A stretch of DNA of 64,000 nucleotides. Source: Vibrio taketomensis. GTDB lineage: Bacteria > Pseudomonadota > Gammaproteobacteria > Enterobacterales > Vibrionaceae. Shown one piece after another: positions 55,909 through 64,000 of the stretch. A program made the translations under genes and the position numbers. The notes beneath the pieces are model-generated. The model was not told the origin of the DNA. It saw only the letters and a list, made by a program, of their open reading frames with translations, and made no database searches. Location: positions 1,674,001-1,738,000 of the forward strand of contig NZ_AP019649.1 of NCBI RefSeq assembly GCF_009938165.1, read 5' to 3'. The number at the start of each line of letters is the position of its first letter. Position 1 is the first letter of the stretch.

Positions 55909-55915
55909 GCAGCAA

Positions 55916-57603
55916 TTAAACCCACTTTTCTATCATCGCTTTTAGATCGTTGGCGGTATAGGGCTTAGTCAAAATATCATCCATACCAGATTCAATGCAG
56001 CGTTCACGCTCTTCTAAGGTTGTACCCGCGGTCAATGCGACAATTGGCCGTGTGTATTGCTTACCACGTAAATAACTCGTCGCCTCAAAGCCGTCCATTT
56101 CTGGCATACGGCAATCCATAAAAATCAAATCGTAGCTGGCGCTCTCGACGGCCTCTATTGCTTCTCGCCCGTTACTTGCCGTATCAGGACTAATCGACAG
56201 TTTTTTCAGCATTTGATTGATAATGATTTGATTCATACGAATATCATCAACCACCAAAATACTCAAAGTATCTAACGGACGTGACTCATGAGTTTCGGCT
56301 TCAATGACATTACTGCGACGCACTGCAGTTTGCAGCGGCAATACAATAGTAAATTCGCTGCCCACACCCACATCACTGACAAAATCGATGCTGCCATTCA
56401 TCAGAGCGACCAAGTTTTTACAAATTGCTAAACCTAATCCTGTGCCTTCATAAGTACGCTTCGCGGTTCTATCCGCTTGTACAAATGGGTCAAACAGTAA
56501 CGCCTGAGCTTCTTGGGGAATTCCGCAGCCAGTATCGGTGATAACTAAATGCAGCGCCTCTTCTCGCCACTGAGCCAATACTTCGACTCGTCCAATCGAA
56601 GTGAACTTGACCGCATTACCAATAATATTGGTCAGTATTTGCCCTATTCGTTCAAAATCTCCTACGAGCAACTCAGGCATTTCCCCACGCTCTTCGATTA
56701 AGAAAGCGATCTGCTTCTCTTGTGCTTGTGGACTAAAATACCGTGAAGCATATTTTTCATATCATGCCAGCTAAACTCACTGGAGAACAGTTGCATCATT
56801 CCGGCGCTAATTTTACTGAAATCGAGGAGATCGTTAATGATATGGCGAAGCAAATCACCCGAATGGGTTAAGTTGGTTAACATGGTTTGCTGGTCTTGAT
56901 TGAGCGGTGTATCGGCCAGCAATTCCGCACTGCCTAGCAGACCAGTAAGCGGCGTTCTGAGCTCATGGTTAATCATCGCAACGAACTCTTTGGTCGCCTT
57001 TTCAGATTCTTCAGCTCGCTTGCGAGCCTGTTGAGTTTTCGTGACCATCAATTGGCGACTAATGGCACCCGATAAAAGCTCAATCACCAAAGCCATTTGA
57101 CTTTGTACAAAGGCTTTTTCGAATTCCTCCTCCTCAACAATAATCTGCAGTTCTCCCACTAAACCATCTTCCACTTCAATCGGCATACATAAGTGGGAAC
57201 CGCGCCAACGAGGTTTCTTACAGATATCTTGGTCATCGGTAGGCTTAATCGAACCAAAATGGGTCGCTACTACACTAGGGAGAAGATCAGATCGAATATA
57301 TAAACTAATTGCGTCAATCAGTTTTGATGAACGCAGGCGTTCAAGAAAGCTAAGGAGTAAACCATCATCAAGGGTACGGCTTAAAAAAGATCGGCCAAAT
57401 AGGATCAGAGATTTACTAATGTACCCTTCAAATTCCAGTTTTTTTAACCCTTTGAGGTTTTGACTTTCAAGCTGGTCAAGTACCAATTTGAGCTGTTGGT
57501 TCGCTTCATACAATTCTAAGCTTTTCTGCTCAAGCAAACTCTCAGCCTGCTTACGTGCTGCTTTTTCCCGTATAATTTTTCGCTCGAGTGGAGAACTACT
57601 CAT
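55916..57603 (-). pseudogene. Hybrid histidine kinase partnered with H-NOX, one frameshift
   Basis: A ~560-residue soluble hybrid kinase. N-terminal coiled coil (AARKQAESLLEQKSLELYEA), a GAF-like region (~75-190), HisKA with His in FVAMINHELRTPLTGLLGSA, HATPase (NIIGNAVKFTSIGRV, DTGCGIP, EGTGLGLAICKNL), and a C-terminal receiver (LVVDDIRMNQ, LIFMDCRMPEMDGFEA, ILTKPYT). The first frame is lost near 56726 and resumes as AQEKQIAFLIEERG; one added G joins them. It overlaps or abuts the H-NOX stop (57611), matching the H-NOX/HqsK or HnoK pairs of Vibrio and Shewanella, where NO-bound H-NOX inhibits the kinase. Start ATG 57603, AGGGA upstream. Confidence 0.85.
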
Positions 57604-57610
57604 ATTGTCC

Positions 57611-58152
57611 CTACTCAACTAGCGTAAGCTGAAACCTAACGTGGCTATTGTCTGAGGATTGTTCGTTCATAGTGATATCAAACTTTTCATCAAAATGATC
57701 GGCACATCCTTGTACTAAACCCAAACAAACATGCGACATACAACGTGCGCTTTTATAGTCGAAGATGAGCTCTGTCTCGCTCTCGGAAATAAACTCAAAT
57801 TTTGGCGGGTTGGCTTCGGGGTACAGTTTTTCACTTCGATATGAATATAGTCTTCAACCAAGCGCACAAATTGAAAGCTATTTTTGCACTCAGACAAACT
57901 CGCAGAATCAGGCAGTGTCGAGTACAAATTATTAAACACCGCTCGTCCAAACACCTCTTGCAAGGTTTCTGGAGGCAATTGACTAATTTCACTCAGCTTA
58001 ACGATAAGTTTGACCAACTTTTTATGATCATAGCTGCCAACTGCAGTGTAAATGCCCTCATCCCCGACTTCATCGAGTATTTGATCAAGCACTTCCAAGC
58101 CGAACTTATCTTCAACTAAATCCATAAATTCAGTAAAAATGATCCCTTTCAT
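57611..58152 (-). pseudogene. H-NOX haem nitric-oxide sensor, one frameshift
   Basis: Cytoplasmic haem protein that binds NO and controls the adjacent kinase. Start MKGIIFTEFMDLVEDKFGLE is typical. The proximal haem ligand is His104 (VEDYIHIEVK). The frame then breaks in the A5 run at 57827-57831; adding one A continues as KLYPEANPPKFEF and DYKSARCMSHVCLGLVQGC, with the haem propionate motif YxSxR (YKSAR) intact, ending QLTLVE at the TAG 57611. Full length ~180 residues, normal for the family. As sequenced the second half would be lost, so an error is likely. Confidence 0.87.
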
Positions 58153-58288
58153 CCCCTAACCCTTTTTGCTATATCTATTATGAGTTATGCCTCTGTTACC
58201 TTTAATACTTATTAGGTACACGCTTCCAATAGCTACCTCAAAGCATGATCCATAACACTGGGTTTTTCAAACAGATAGAGGAGGATTT

Positions 58289-58894
58289 GTGCAAGTTCCT
58301 AACAGTCGTCACGCTCTCATTCAACAATTTCAATTTAAACAACCTGTCGCATATCACAGCGATAGCTTAAAAAGGCTTCAATTTTTACAAGGAGAGCACC
58401 TTAGAAAAGCAGCGGTTCTGATTGGATTTGTCGAGCGGGCACAAGGCTTGCATGTGCTATTCACCAAGCGCGCACATCACCTAAAACACCACCCTGGTCA
58501 AATCAGTTTTCCGGGTGGAAAATTAGAGAGCTACGATTCAACACTACAAGCAACAGCGCTGCGTGAGACTCACGAAGAAATTGGAATTTCTCCACACTTA
58601 ATACAAATTTTTGGTCAAATGCCTGAATTGCCCACTATAAGTGCCTTTAATGTCACACCATACCTAGCCTTTATTGACTCAAGCTACACATTGAATATTG
58701 ATTACGGGGAAGTCGATGATGTGTTTGAAGTTCCTGTTGATATCGTGCTTGACCCGCGTTTTTTAAACAGTATGACCTTCGATATCAATCAGCAATCACA
58801 TCGTGTTTTTGGTATTAATTACCAAAACCATTTTATTTGGGGCATGACGGCACAAATCATACAAGCTATGCAGTCTCAAATCGTACAAATCTAG
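58289..58894 (+). CDS. nudL: CoA pyrophosphatase, Nudix family
   Basis: A 201-residue Nudix hydrolase, likely to cleave coenzyme A or its disulfide. The CoA-specific motif region HPGQISFPGGKLES precedes the Nudix box ending ALRETHEEIGI, in which position 7 is Asp, as in E. coli NudL. The start is GTG 58289, backed by a strong ribosome site (GAGGAGG). It lies upstream of sdaC-sdaA, and with pabB reproduces the E. coli pabB-nudL-sdaA neighbourhood. Confidence 0.9.
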   Translation: MQVPNSRHALIQQFQFKQPVAYHSDSLKRLQFLQGEHLRKAAVLIGFVERAQGLHVLFTKRAHHLKHHPGQISFPGGKLESYDSTLQATALRETHEEIGISPHLIQIFGQMPELPTISAFNVTPYLAFIDSSYTLNIDYGEVDDVFEVPVDIVLDPRFLNSMTFDINQQSHRVFGINYQNHFIWGMTAQIIQAMQSQIVQI

Positions 58895-59099
58895 ATAATT
58901 TGTTTGAATCTTCGAGTTGCAATACAACGTACAGTTTAAAGGCGTTTTGCGCGCAAACGATTACATTGATTAAACAAAAACACTGCAACTTTTGCATTAC
59001 TTTAACTAATGTCAAAGATTAATATAAATCATCTGTGGCACGTAAAATTCGTGACAAAAAACGCCTTTTTGACATATCATATGAGCCATCCCATCATTT

Positions 59100-59143
59100 T
59101 GTGATTTAGATCTAACAATTTTGCAATTCAATTATGCAAAATT
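59100..59143 (+). promoter_or_regulatory. Candidate CRP half-site and inverted repeat upstream of sdaC
   Basis: TGTGATTTAGATCTAACA (59100-59117) has one perfect CRP arm (TGTGA) and a weak second arm. It is followed by a perfect 9-bp inverted repeat AATTTTGCA(59117)/TGCAAAATT(59143) with a 9-base centre. Serine catabolic genes in enterics answer to CRP and Lrp; binding here is inferred. Confidence 0.4.
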
Positions 59144-59171
59144 GCGCCGACTTATTTCCTGTTCCCAAAAA

Positions 59172-60440
59172 ATGAGTAACTCAAATATGAACTCTACTAC
59201 TTCAACAGCAGTAACCGAGAAATCTGCAAGTAAGTTTACTTACAAAGATTTCACTTGGTGTTTATCTCTGTTCGGCACCGCGGTAGGTGCTGGTGTGCTA
59301 TTCCTTCCAATTAAAGCGGGTGCTGGCGGTTTCTGGCCTCTAGTTGCTCTAGCTCTAATTGCTGCGCCAATGACTTGGTTTGCACACAAATCTCTAGCTC
59401 GTTTCGTTCTTTCTGCTAAAAACCCTGAAGCTGACATCACAGATACTGTAGAAGAACACTTCGGTAAAACTGGTGCGAACCTAATCACTTTCGCTTACTT
59501 CTTCGCTATCTACCCTATCGTTCTAATCTACGGTGTTGGTATCACTAACACGGTTGACTCGTTCCTAGTTAACCAAATGGGTATGGAATCTATTCCACGC
59601 TGGTTGCTTTCTGGCGCGCTAATCGCTGCGATGACGGGTGGTGTTGTATTTGGTAAAGAGCTAATGCTGAAAGCAACTTCAGCAATGGTTTACCCTCTAG
59701 TATTCATCCTTCTAGCACTATCTGTGTTCCTAATTCCTGACTGGAATACATCAATGATGGAAGTAGCACCTGACTTCAGCACTATGCCTGTTGTAGTTTG
59801 GCTAGCAATTCCAATCATCGTATTCTCATTCAACCACAGCCCTGTTATCTCTCAGTTCTCTAAAGAACAACGCATGAACTTCGGTGACGACGCAGTTAAG
59901 AAAACTGACGCAATCACTGGCGGTGCTGCGATGATGCTAATGGGCTTTGTAATGTTCTTCGTGTTCTCTGTTGTTCTATCTCTATCTCCAGAACAACTAG
60001 CAATGGCACAAGAGCAAAACATCTCTGTACTTTCTTACCTAGCAAACGTACACGACAACCCAATCATCTCTTACATGGGTCCAGTTGTTGCATTCGCTGC
60101 GATTACTTCTAGCTACTTCGGTCACTTCCTAGGTGCTCACGAAGGTCTAGTTGGTCTAATCAAATCTCGCTCTTCTACTCCAGTAAGCAAGATCGAGAAA
60201 GGTTCACTACTATTCATCGTTATCACTACTTGGATCGTTGCAATTATCAACCCAAGCATCCTAGGTATGATTGAAACAATGGGCGCGCCAATGATCGCGG
60301 CTATCCTGTTCCTTCTACCTGTATTTGCGATGCACAAAGTACCTGCAATGGCTAAGTACAAAACTTCAGCACCTGTACAGCTTTTCACAGTTATCTGTGG
60401 TCTTGCAGCGATTACTTCTGTAATCTACGGCGCTCTTTAA
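59172..60440 (+). CDS. sdaC: Serine transporter SdaC
   Basis: A 422-residue, eleven-helix H+/serine symporter of the HAAAP family. Diagnostic parts: SLFGTAVGAGVLFLPIKAGA, FVLSAKNPEADITDTVEEHF, FAYFFAIYPIVLIYGVGITN, WLAIPIIVFSFNHSPVISQF, ILSYLANVHD, and TTWIVAIINPSILGMIETMG. Codon use is highly biased (CTA, GGT, GCA), suggesting strong expression. Start at ATG 59172; the region in front holds the inverted repeat. With sdaA it forms a serine uptake and breakdown module. Confidence 0.92.
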   Translation: MSNSNMNSTTSTAVTEKSASKFTYKDFTWCLSLFGTAVGAGVLFLPIKAGAGGFWPLVALALIAAPMTWFAHKSLARFVLSAKNPEADITDTVEEHFGKTGANLITFAYFFAIYPIVLIYGVGITNTVDSFLVNQMGMESIPRWLLSGALIAAMTGGVVFGKELMLKATSAMVYPLVFILLALSVFLIPDWNTSMMEVAPDFSTMPVVVWLAIPIIVFSFNHSPVISQFSKEQRMNFGDDAVKKTDAITGGAAMMLMGFVMFFVFSVVLSLSPEQLAMAQEQNISVLSYLANVHDNPIISYMGPVVAFAAITSSYFGHFLGAHEGLVGLIKSRSSTPVSKIEKGSLLFIVITTWIVAIINPSILGMIETMGAPMIAAILFLLPVFAMHKVPAMAKYKTSAPVQLFTVICGLAAITSVIYGAL

Positions 60441-60488
60441 TTTCCCCTAGTTTATTGGGCAGTTAAAGCTAAAAGTATAATGAAAAAT

Positions 60489-60512
60489 AAGCCTCCCCAC
60501 TCGGGGAGGCTT
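60489..60512 (+). terminator. Hairpin between sdaC and sdaA
   Basis: A perfect 10-bp GC-rich stem (AAGCCTCCCC / GGGGAGGCTT) with an ACTC loop, ending 18 bases before the sdaA ATG. The T-run is short, so it may only partly terminate and set the sdaC:sdaA ratio. Confidence 0.7.
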
Positions 60513-60530
60513 ACTTATGAGGTAATCTAA

Positions 60531-61892
60531 ATGATTAGTGTTTTTGACATCTATAAAATCGGCGTTGGTCCTTCAAGTTCACACACTGTAGGCCCAATGA
60601 AAGCGGGTAAAGAATTTATTGATGATCTACGTGCGATGGGCAAGCTGCGTGACATCACTAAAATTACCGTTGACGTTTATGGATCACTATCACTGACAGG
60701 GAAAGGTCACCACACAGATATCGCTATCATCATGGGTCTTGCTGGCAACACTCCTGAGAAAGTGGATATCGATTCTATTCCGAGCTTTATTGCACGAGTA
60801 GAAGAAACAGAACGTCTTCCTGTTGGCATGCACTGTCATACAGTTTCATTCCCTCGTGACGGTGGTATGAATTTCCATACTACTAACCTAGCGCTACACG
60901 AGAACGGCATGCAAATCCATGCTTGGATTGAAGAAGAAAAAGTATTCTCAAAAACTTACTACTCTATCGGCGGTGGTTTCATCGTTGATGAAGAGAACTT
61001 CGGTAAAGACTCTGAAAGCTCTGTTAAAGCGCCTTACGAGTACACTTCTGCTGAAGAACTGATCAACCAGTGTAAAGAAAGCGGCTTATCTATTAGTGCG
61101 CTTGTAATGAAGAACGAACACGCACTTCATTCGGATGACGAAACTCGTACTTACTTTGCAAACATTTGGCGCACTATGCGTGAATGTATGGAACGTGGTA
61201 TGAACGAAGAAGGCATCCTACCTGGGCCACTACGTGTACCTCGCCGTGCGGCAGCACTGCGTCAGCAATTGCTAACGTCAGAAAAAACGTCTAACGATCC
61301 AATGGCAGTGGTTGACTGGGTTAACATGTTCGCTTTTGCAGTTAATGAAGAAAACGCTGCAGGTGGTCGTGTGGTTACAGCACCAACTAACGGTGCATGT
61401 GGCATCATCCCAGCAGTATTGGCTTACTACGATAAGTTCATCCAAACGGTAACAGAAAAAGACTACATGCGTTTCTTTGCGGCTTCTGGCGCAATCGGTG
61501 GTCTATACAAGCGTAATGCTTCTATCTCTGGTGCTGAAGTTGGCTGTCAAGGTGAAGTAGGCGTTGCATGTTCTATGGCTGCAGCAGGTCTTGCTGAGCT
61601 TATGGGTGGTAGCCCAGAGCAAGTATGTATGGCTGCTGAAATCGCGATGGAACACAACCTAGGTCTAACTTGTGACCCTGTAGCAGGTCAAGTACAAGTA
61701 CCATGTATCGAGCGTAACGGTATTGCTGCTGTTAAAGCAATCAACTCAACTCGTATGGCACTTCGTCGCTCATCTGCTCCTCGCGTATCGCTAGATAAAG
61801 TTATCGAAACGATGCTAGAAACAGGTAAAGACATGAACGCAAAATACCGTGAAACTTCTCAAGGTGGTCTTGCGATTAAGGTTATCTGCTAA
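60531..61892 (+). CDS. sdaA: L-serine ammonia-lyase (deaminase)
   Basis: A 453-residue 4Fe-4S enzyme that converts L-serine to pyruvate and ammonia; single-chain form (E. coli SdaA is 454). N-terminal ACT-like beta domain: [21 protein letters not shown]-terminal alpha domain: [58 protein letters not shown], holding the cluster Cys. GAGG ribosome site before the ATG. Pairs with sdaC; it ends in a terminator at 61957-61985. Confidence 0.96.
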   Translation: MISVFDIYKIGVGPSSSHTVGPMKAGKEFIDDLRAMGKLRDITKITVDVYGSLSLTGKGHHTDIAIIMGLAGNTPEKVDIDSIPSFIARVEETERLPVGMHCHTVSFPRDGGMNFHTTNLALHENGMQIHAWIEEEKVFSKTYYSIGGGFIVDEENFGKDSESSVKAPYEYTSAEELINQCKESGLSISALVMKNEHALHSDDETRTYFANIWRTMRECMERGMNEEGILPGPLRVPRRAAALRQQLLTSEKTSNDPMAVVDWVNMFAFAVNEENAAGGRVVTAPTNGACGIIPAVLAYYDKFIQTVTEKDYMRFFAASGAIGGLYKRNASISGAEVGCQGEVGVACSMAAAGLAELMGGSPEQVCMAAEIAMEHNLGLTCDPVAGQVQVPCIERNGIAAVKAINSTRMALRRSSAPRVSLDKVIETMLETGKDMNAKYRETSQGGLAIKVIC

Positions 61893-61956
61893 GTTTAGTG
61901 GTAACCCATATAAAATCGATAACAGTGTGATATTCTGTTTAAAGATTTGAAGATAT

Positions 61957-61985
61957 AATGGCGACTCTCAAGGTCGCCATTTTTG
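61957..61985 (+). terminator. Terminator after sdaA
   Basis: An 8-bp stem (ATGGCGAC / GTCGCCAT) with a 7-base loop followed by TTTTT. Its first base pair includes an ATG that should not be taken as the start of the following gene. Confidence 0.9.
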
Positions 61986-62005
61986 TATGTAGTAAAAGAG
62001 GCAAT

Positions 62006-62470
62006 ATGATTGCGATAAAGCCGACGAAGCTGAAAGATTTCGCCAGTTTGATGCAAATTGAAGTTTTACCCGAGCAAAAACACGCTCATTTACCTTTCGA
62101 GCAATCCTACCAACAACGCTCTAAATACGAAGTATTTCTCAGTCTGTGTGTCGACCAAAAAGCGATCGGCTATCTTATTATCGATAAGGCCTTTTCGTTC
62201 TCTTCTACCTTCGCTCGTAGGCATGAACTCAGTCTAAAATATATCGTGCTTGATAAGGCCTATCAACGAAAAGGGCTTGGTCGACGAGTAATGCAAAAGC
62301 TCAATATCTATGCCAATGCCATCAGTGCCAATAGTGATTCTATTTGTGTGTCGATACCCGCAACCGATGATGCCTCGCAACAATTCTTCTTAGCATCGGG
62401 TTTTGTCGAAGAGCGAAAACTCATTTACGGCAAGAGTGGCAAAGAACGTATTTTAAGACATCGGCTTTAA
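62006..62470 (+). CDS. GNAT-family N-acetyltransferase
   Basis: A 154-residue GNAT protein. The acetyl-CoA loop is AYQRKGLGRRVMQKLNIYAN and the last strand region SQQFFLASGFVEERKLIYGK. I start it at ATG 62006 with AGAGG upstream, not at ATG 61958, which lies in the sdaA terminator stem. Substrate unknown. It ends at a terminator shared with queD. Confidence 0.82.
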   Translation: MIAIKPTKLKDFASLMQIEVLPEQKHAHLPFEQSYQQRSKYEVFLSLCVDQKAIGYLIIDKAFSFSSTFARRHELSLKYIVLDKAYQRKGLGRRVMQKLNIYANAISANSDSICVSIPATDDASQQFFLASGFVEERKLIYGKSGKERILRHRL

Positions 62471-62487
62471 TGCTGTTACAAAAATGA

Positions 62488-62513
62488 AGGGCGGAGATTC
62501 TACCCCGCCCTGT
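62488..62513. terminator. Hairpin between convergent GNAT and queD genes
   Basis: Stem AGGGCGG / CCGCCCT with a 10-base loop, flanked by A-rich sequence upstream and TGTTTAT downstream. Confidence 0.7.
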
Positions 62514-62534
62514 TTATATCATTCGCTGATTAGC

Positions 62535-62897
62535 TTATTCACCGCGATAAATACAGCCTGCGGTGCATGTTTCTTTGATTTCTACTTTACTCAACAACGG
62601 TAATGCTGGCTTAAGTTGAGTCCAAACCCATCTTGCTAACACTTCGCTGGTTGGATTTTCTAATCCTTCAATATCATTCAGATAGTAGTGATCCAAACGA
62701 TCGTAAATCGGCTTGAATGCCGCTTTTATCTCTGCAAAATCTACGACCCAACCGGTATGTGGGTTTACTTCACCTTCAACATAGATTCTGACCAAAAAAG
62801 AATGACCATGTAAGCGACCGCATTTATGCCCTTCAGGTACATTTGGCAGGTGGTGTGCCGCTTCAAACATAAAATCTTTATACAACTCAGTTTTCAT
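62535..62897 (-). CDS. queD: 6-carboxytetrahydropterin synthase QueD
   Basis: A 120-residue enzyme of queuosine/7-deazaguanine synthesis, making 6-carboxy-tetrahydropterin from dihydroneopterin triphosphate. Zinc His residues are in FEAAHHLP and [11 protein letters not shown]; the catalytic Cys is in [26 protein letters not shown] and [12 protein letters not shown] follow. Length matches E. coli QueD (121). It is monocistronic in this window. Confidence 0.94.
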   Translation of the reverse strand: MKTELYKDFMFEAAHHLPNVPEGHKCGRLHGHSFLVRIYVEGEVNPHTGWVVDFAEIKAAFKPIYDRLDHYYLNDIEGLENPTSEVLARWVWTQLKPALPLLSKVEIKETCTAGCIYRGE

Positions 62898-63104
62898 CTA
62901 ATTACTACGCTAATGGCTACAAAGGTGACACATACTAACTAAGTTGTTACTAAATCACCACCTCATACCAACACTTTCGTTCTGATCACAATATTATAAC
63001 CACAATAAGTTAATGGTCACATTTATGATACAGATGGATAACATATCAATTTATGCTCAGGTAGAGTTGCGTATTAATCCCATAAATAAGAATTAGAAAA
63101 ACCT

Positions 63105-64000
63105 ATGCGCTCAACAATAACGTTTAAGCTACTTGTTGCATTAGTACTTGTCTTTGGCTGCGTTCTTGCTGTTTCCACATTTTACCAATACCAACAACAG
63201 AAGCAGCTCATTCATGAAGTACTCAGTGAACAACTGCATGATAAAGCCAGCAACTACTTTGATAGCCTCAACATGATGATGTTAACTGGCACAATGTCTC
63301 AAAAAGAAACTCTACGCGAAAAAGCACTTAGCCAAGAGGGAATAGAAAACGTCAAAGTGCTCAGAGCACCAGCAGTGAATAAACTTTACGGCCCCGGTAA
63401 CCCTGATCAAGCACCGCTCGATAACATCGATAAGCGAGCGCTTGATGGCGAACTTGTTATTGAACCGATAGCGGCAAGTTGGGGGCAAGGCTTGGTGGTC
63501 GCCTTACCAATGAAATCAAGTCTAGATTATCGAGGCACTAACTGTGTTGGCTGCCATGCCGCGCCAGAAGGCGAAGTGTTAGGCGCCATTCGACTGGAAT
63601 ACAACATCAGCCACGTCAACTCACTGGTGCACCAACAAGCACTGATGGCAGTGGCGATCATGGCATCAATTACCTTTGTCGGCTTTCTCATTACCATGGC
63701 GCTGACGCGCAAGATTGTTGTGACTCCATTGCAAGCGGCTTCAAAGTTCATGTCACAGGTCTCTCAGACTAAAGATCTATCTGGACGCTTGGAAAGTAAG
63801 CAACACGATGAGATTGGTGTACTCACCAACTCCATAAATTCATTTATGGACACGGTAAGCGACAGCCTTCACAACGTTCAGCAAACCACACATTCACTAT
63901 CCAATGCTGCAAGTCGACTAACACATGTCGCACAGTCCACAGATGATGCCGTCAATAATCAACAAACCGAAACCAACGATGTACAAAGCAATATTAACAC
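63105..64000 (+). CDS. Methyl-accepting chemotaxis protein with c-type haem sensor, 3' truncated by window edge
   Basis: The first 298 residues of a chemoreceptor. Membrane helix 1 at ~9-26 (LLVALVLVFGCVLAVSTF); a periplasmic domain of ~150 residues with a c-type haem site CVGCH at 147-151 (RGTNCVGCHAAPEGEVLGAI); helix 2 at ~179-200 (ALMAVAIMASITFVGFLITM); HAMP to ~253 (TPLQAASKFMSQVS, HDEIGVLTNSINSFMD); then the start of the coiled-coil signalling domain. Haem-bearing receptors of this layout are known to sense redox potential, oxygen or NO. The signalling tip lies outside the window, so the MCP call rests on layout. Confidence 0.85.
   Translation, partial: MRSTITFKLLVALVLVFGCVLAVSTFYQYQQQKQLIHEVLSEQLHDKASNYFDSLNMMMLTGTMSQKETLREKALSQEGIENVKVLRAPAVNKLYGPGNPDQAPLDNIDKRALDGELVIEPIAASWGQGLVVALPMKSSLDYRGTNCVGCHAAPEGEVLGAIRLEYNISHVNSLVHQQALMAVAIMASITFVGFLITMALTRKIVVTPLQAASKFMSQVSQTKDLSGRLESKQHDEIGVLTNSINSFMDTVSDSLHNVQQTTHSLSNAASRLTHVAQSTDDAVNNQQTETNDVQSNIN

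Noticed and set aside
61958..62005. ATG at 61958 as the start of the GNAT gene
   Set aside because: It lies in the stem of the sdaA terminator, and the ATG at 62006 has its own AGAGG ribosome site.
1..64000. CRISPR array, prophage, integron or insertion sequence
   Set aside because: I saw no regularly spaced repeats, integrase, transposase or terminal repeats anywhere in the window.

Overview
The window is a stretch of gammaproteobacterial chromosome that looks like Vibrio, probably the large chromosome. The evidence is gene content and order: TyrR next to ycjF/ycjX, rsuA beside bcr and radD, the ldtD-mepK-ycbL trio, pabB/nudL/sdaC/sdaA, DUF2947, DUF2982, DUF2913 and rplY encoding a short L25. 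GC content is moderate. I found no rRNA, tRNA, CRISPR array, integrase, transposase or prophage genes. This is mostly core genome with patches of signalling, transport and decayed genes.

Layout. 1-3.8 kb: EamA exporter (cut by the edge), a lipoprotein, a LuxR-type regulator and tyrS. 3.8-6.2 kb: a GNAT gene, then three consecutive broken minus-strand genes. 6.2-10.7 kb: a type-5 peroxiredoxin, a YHS protein, a frameshifted zinc-free MDR oxidoreductase, and a LysR regulator divergent from an MFS exporter. 10.8-15.4 kb: DUF2913, bcr, rsuA and radD. 15.5-18 kb: PepSY protein plus a PhoP/PhoQ-type two-component system (CarRS/VprAB-like). 18.2-28.4 kb: GGDEF, SET-family MFS with a divergent AraC regulator, DedA-LssY plus glycosyltransferase, rplY, PilZ, RarD, a small gene with two LexA boxes, and a GGDEF-EAL protein. 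28.4-36.5 kb: cryptochrome DASH, dps, a cache-sensor/NarL two-component system next to a DctPQM TRAP transporter, and a Lys/Ala-rich winged-helix protein.

36.7-46.4 kb: DUF2982, the ycbL-mepK-ldtD envelope genes, a four-gene iron operon (imelysin, di-haem oxidase, second imelysin, DUF1513) behind a near-perfect Fur box, and ribA. 46.6-54.4 kb: a 59-aa gene, DUF2947, rimJ-tyrR, ycjX-ycjF, a small membrane protein and class I fumarase. 54.5-62.9 kb: pabB, an H-NOX sensor with its hybrid histidine kinase, nudL, sdaC, sdaA, a GNAT gene and queD. The right edge cuts a chemotaxis receptor carrying a c-type haem motif (CVGCH).

Two themes stand out. Signalling is dense: four c-di-GMP-related proteins (two GGDEF, one of them with EAL; one PilZ; plus an H-NOX/kinase pair of a type linked to c-di-GMP or quorum sensing elsewhere), three two-component systems and a haem MCP. 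Second, many otherwise intact genes (MDR, bcr, cache kinase, dctM, ldtD, H-NOX, hybrid kinase) are split by single-base deletions, nearly all in short homopolymers. That pattern fits base-calling error better than biology. The 4.5-6.0 kb cluster differs: it also holds an in-frame stop and shifts in both directions, so it may be genuinely decaying.
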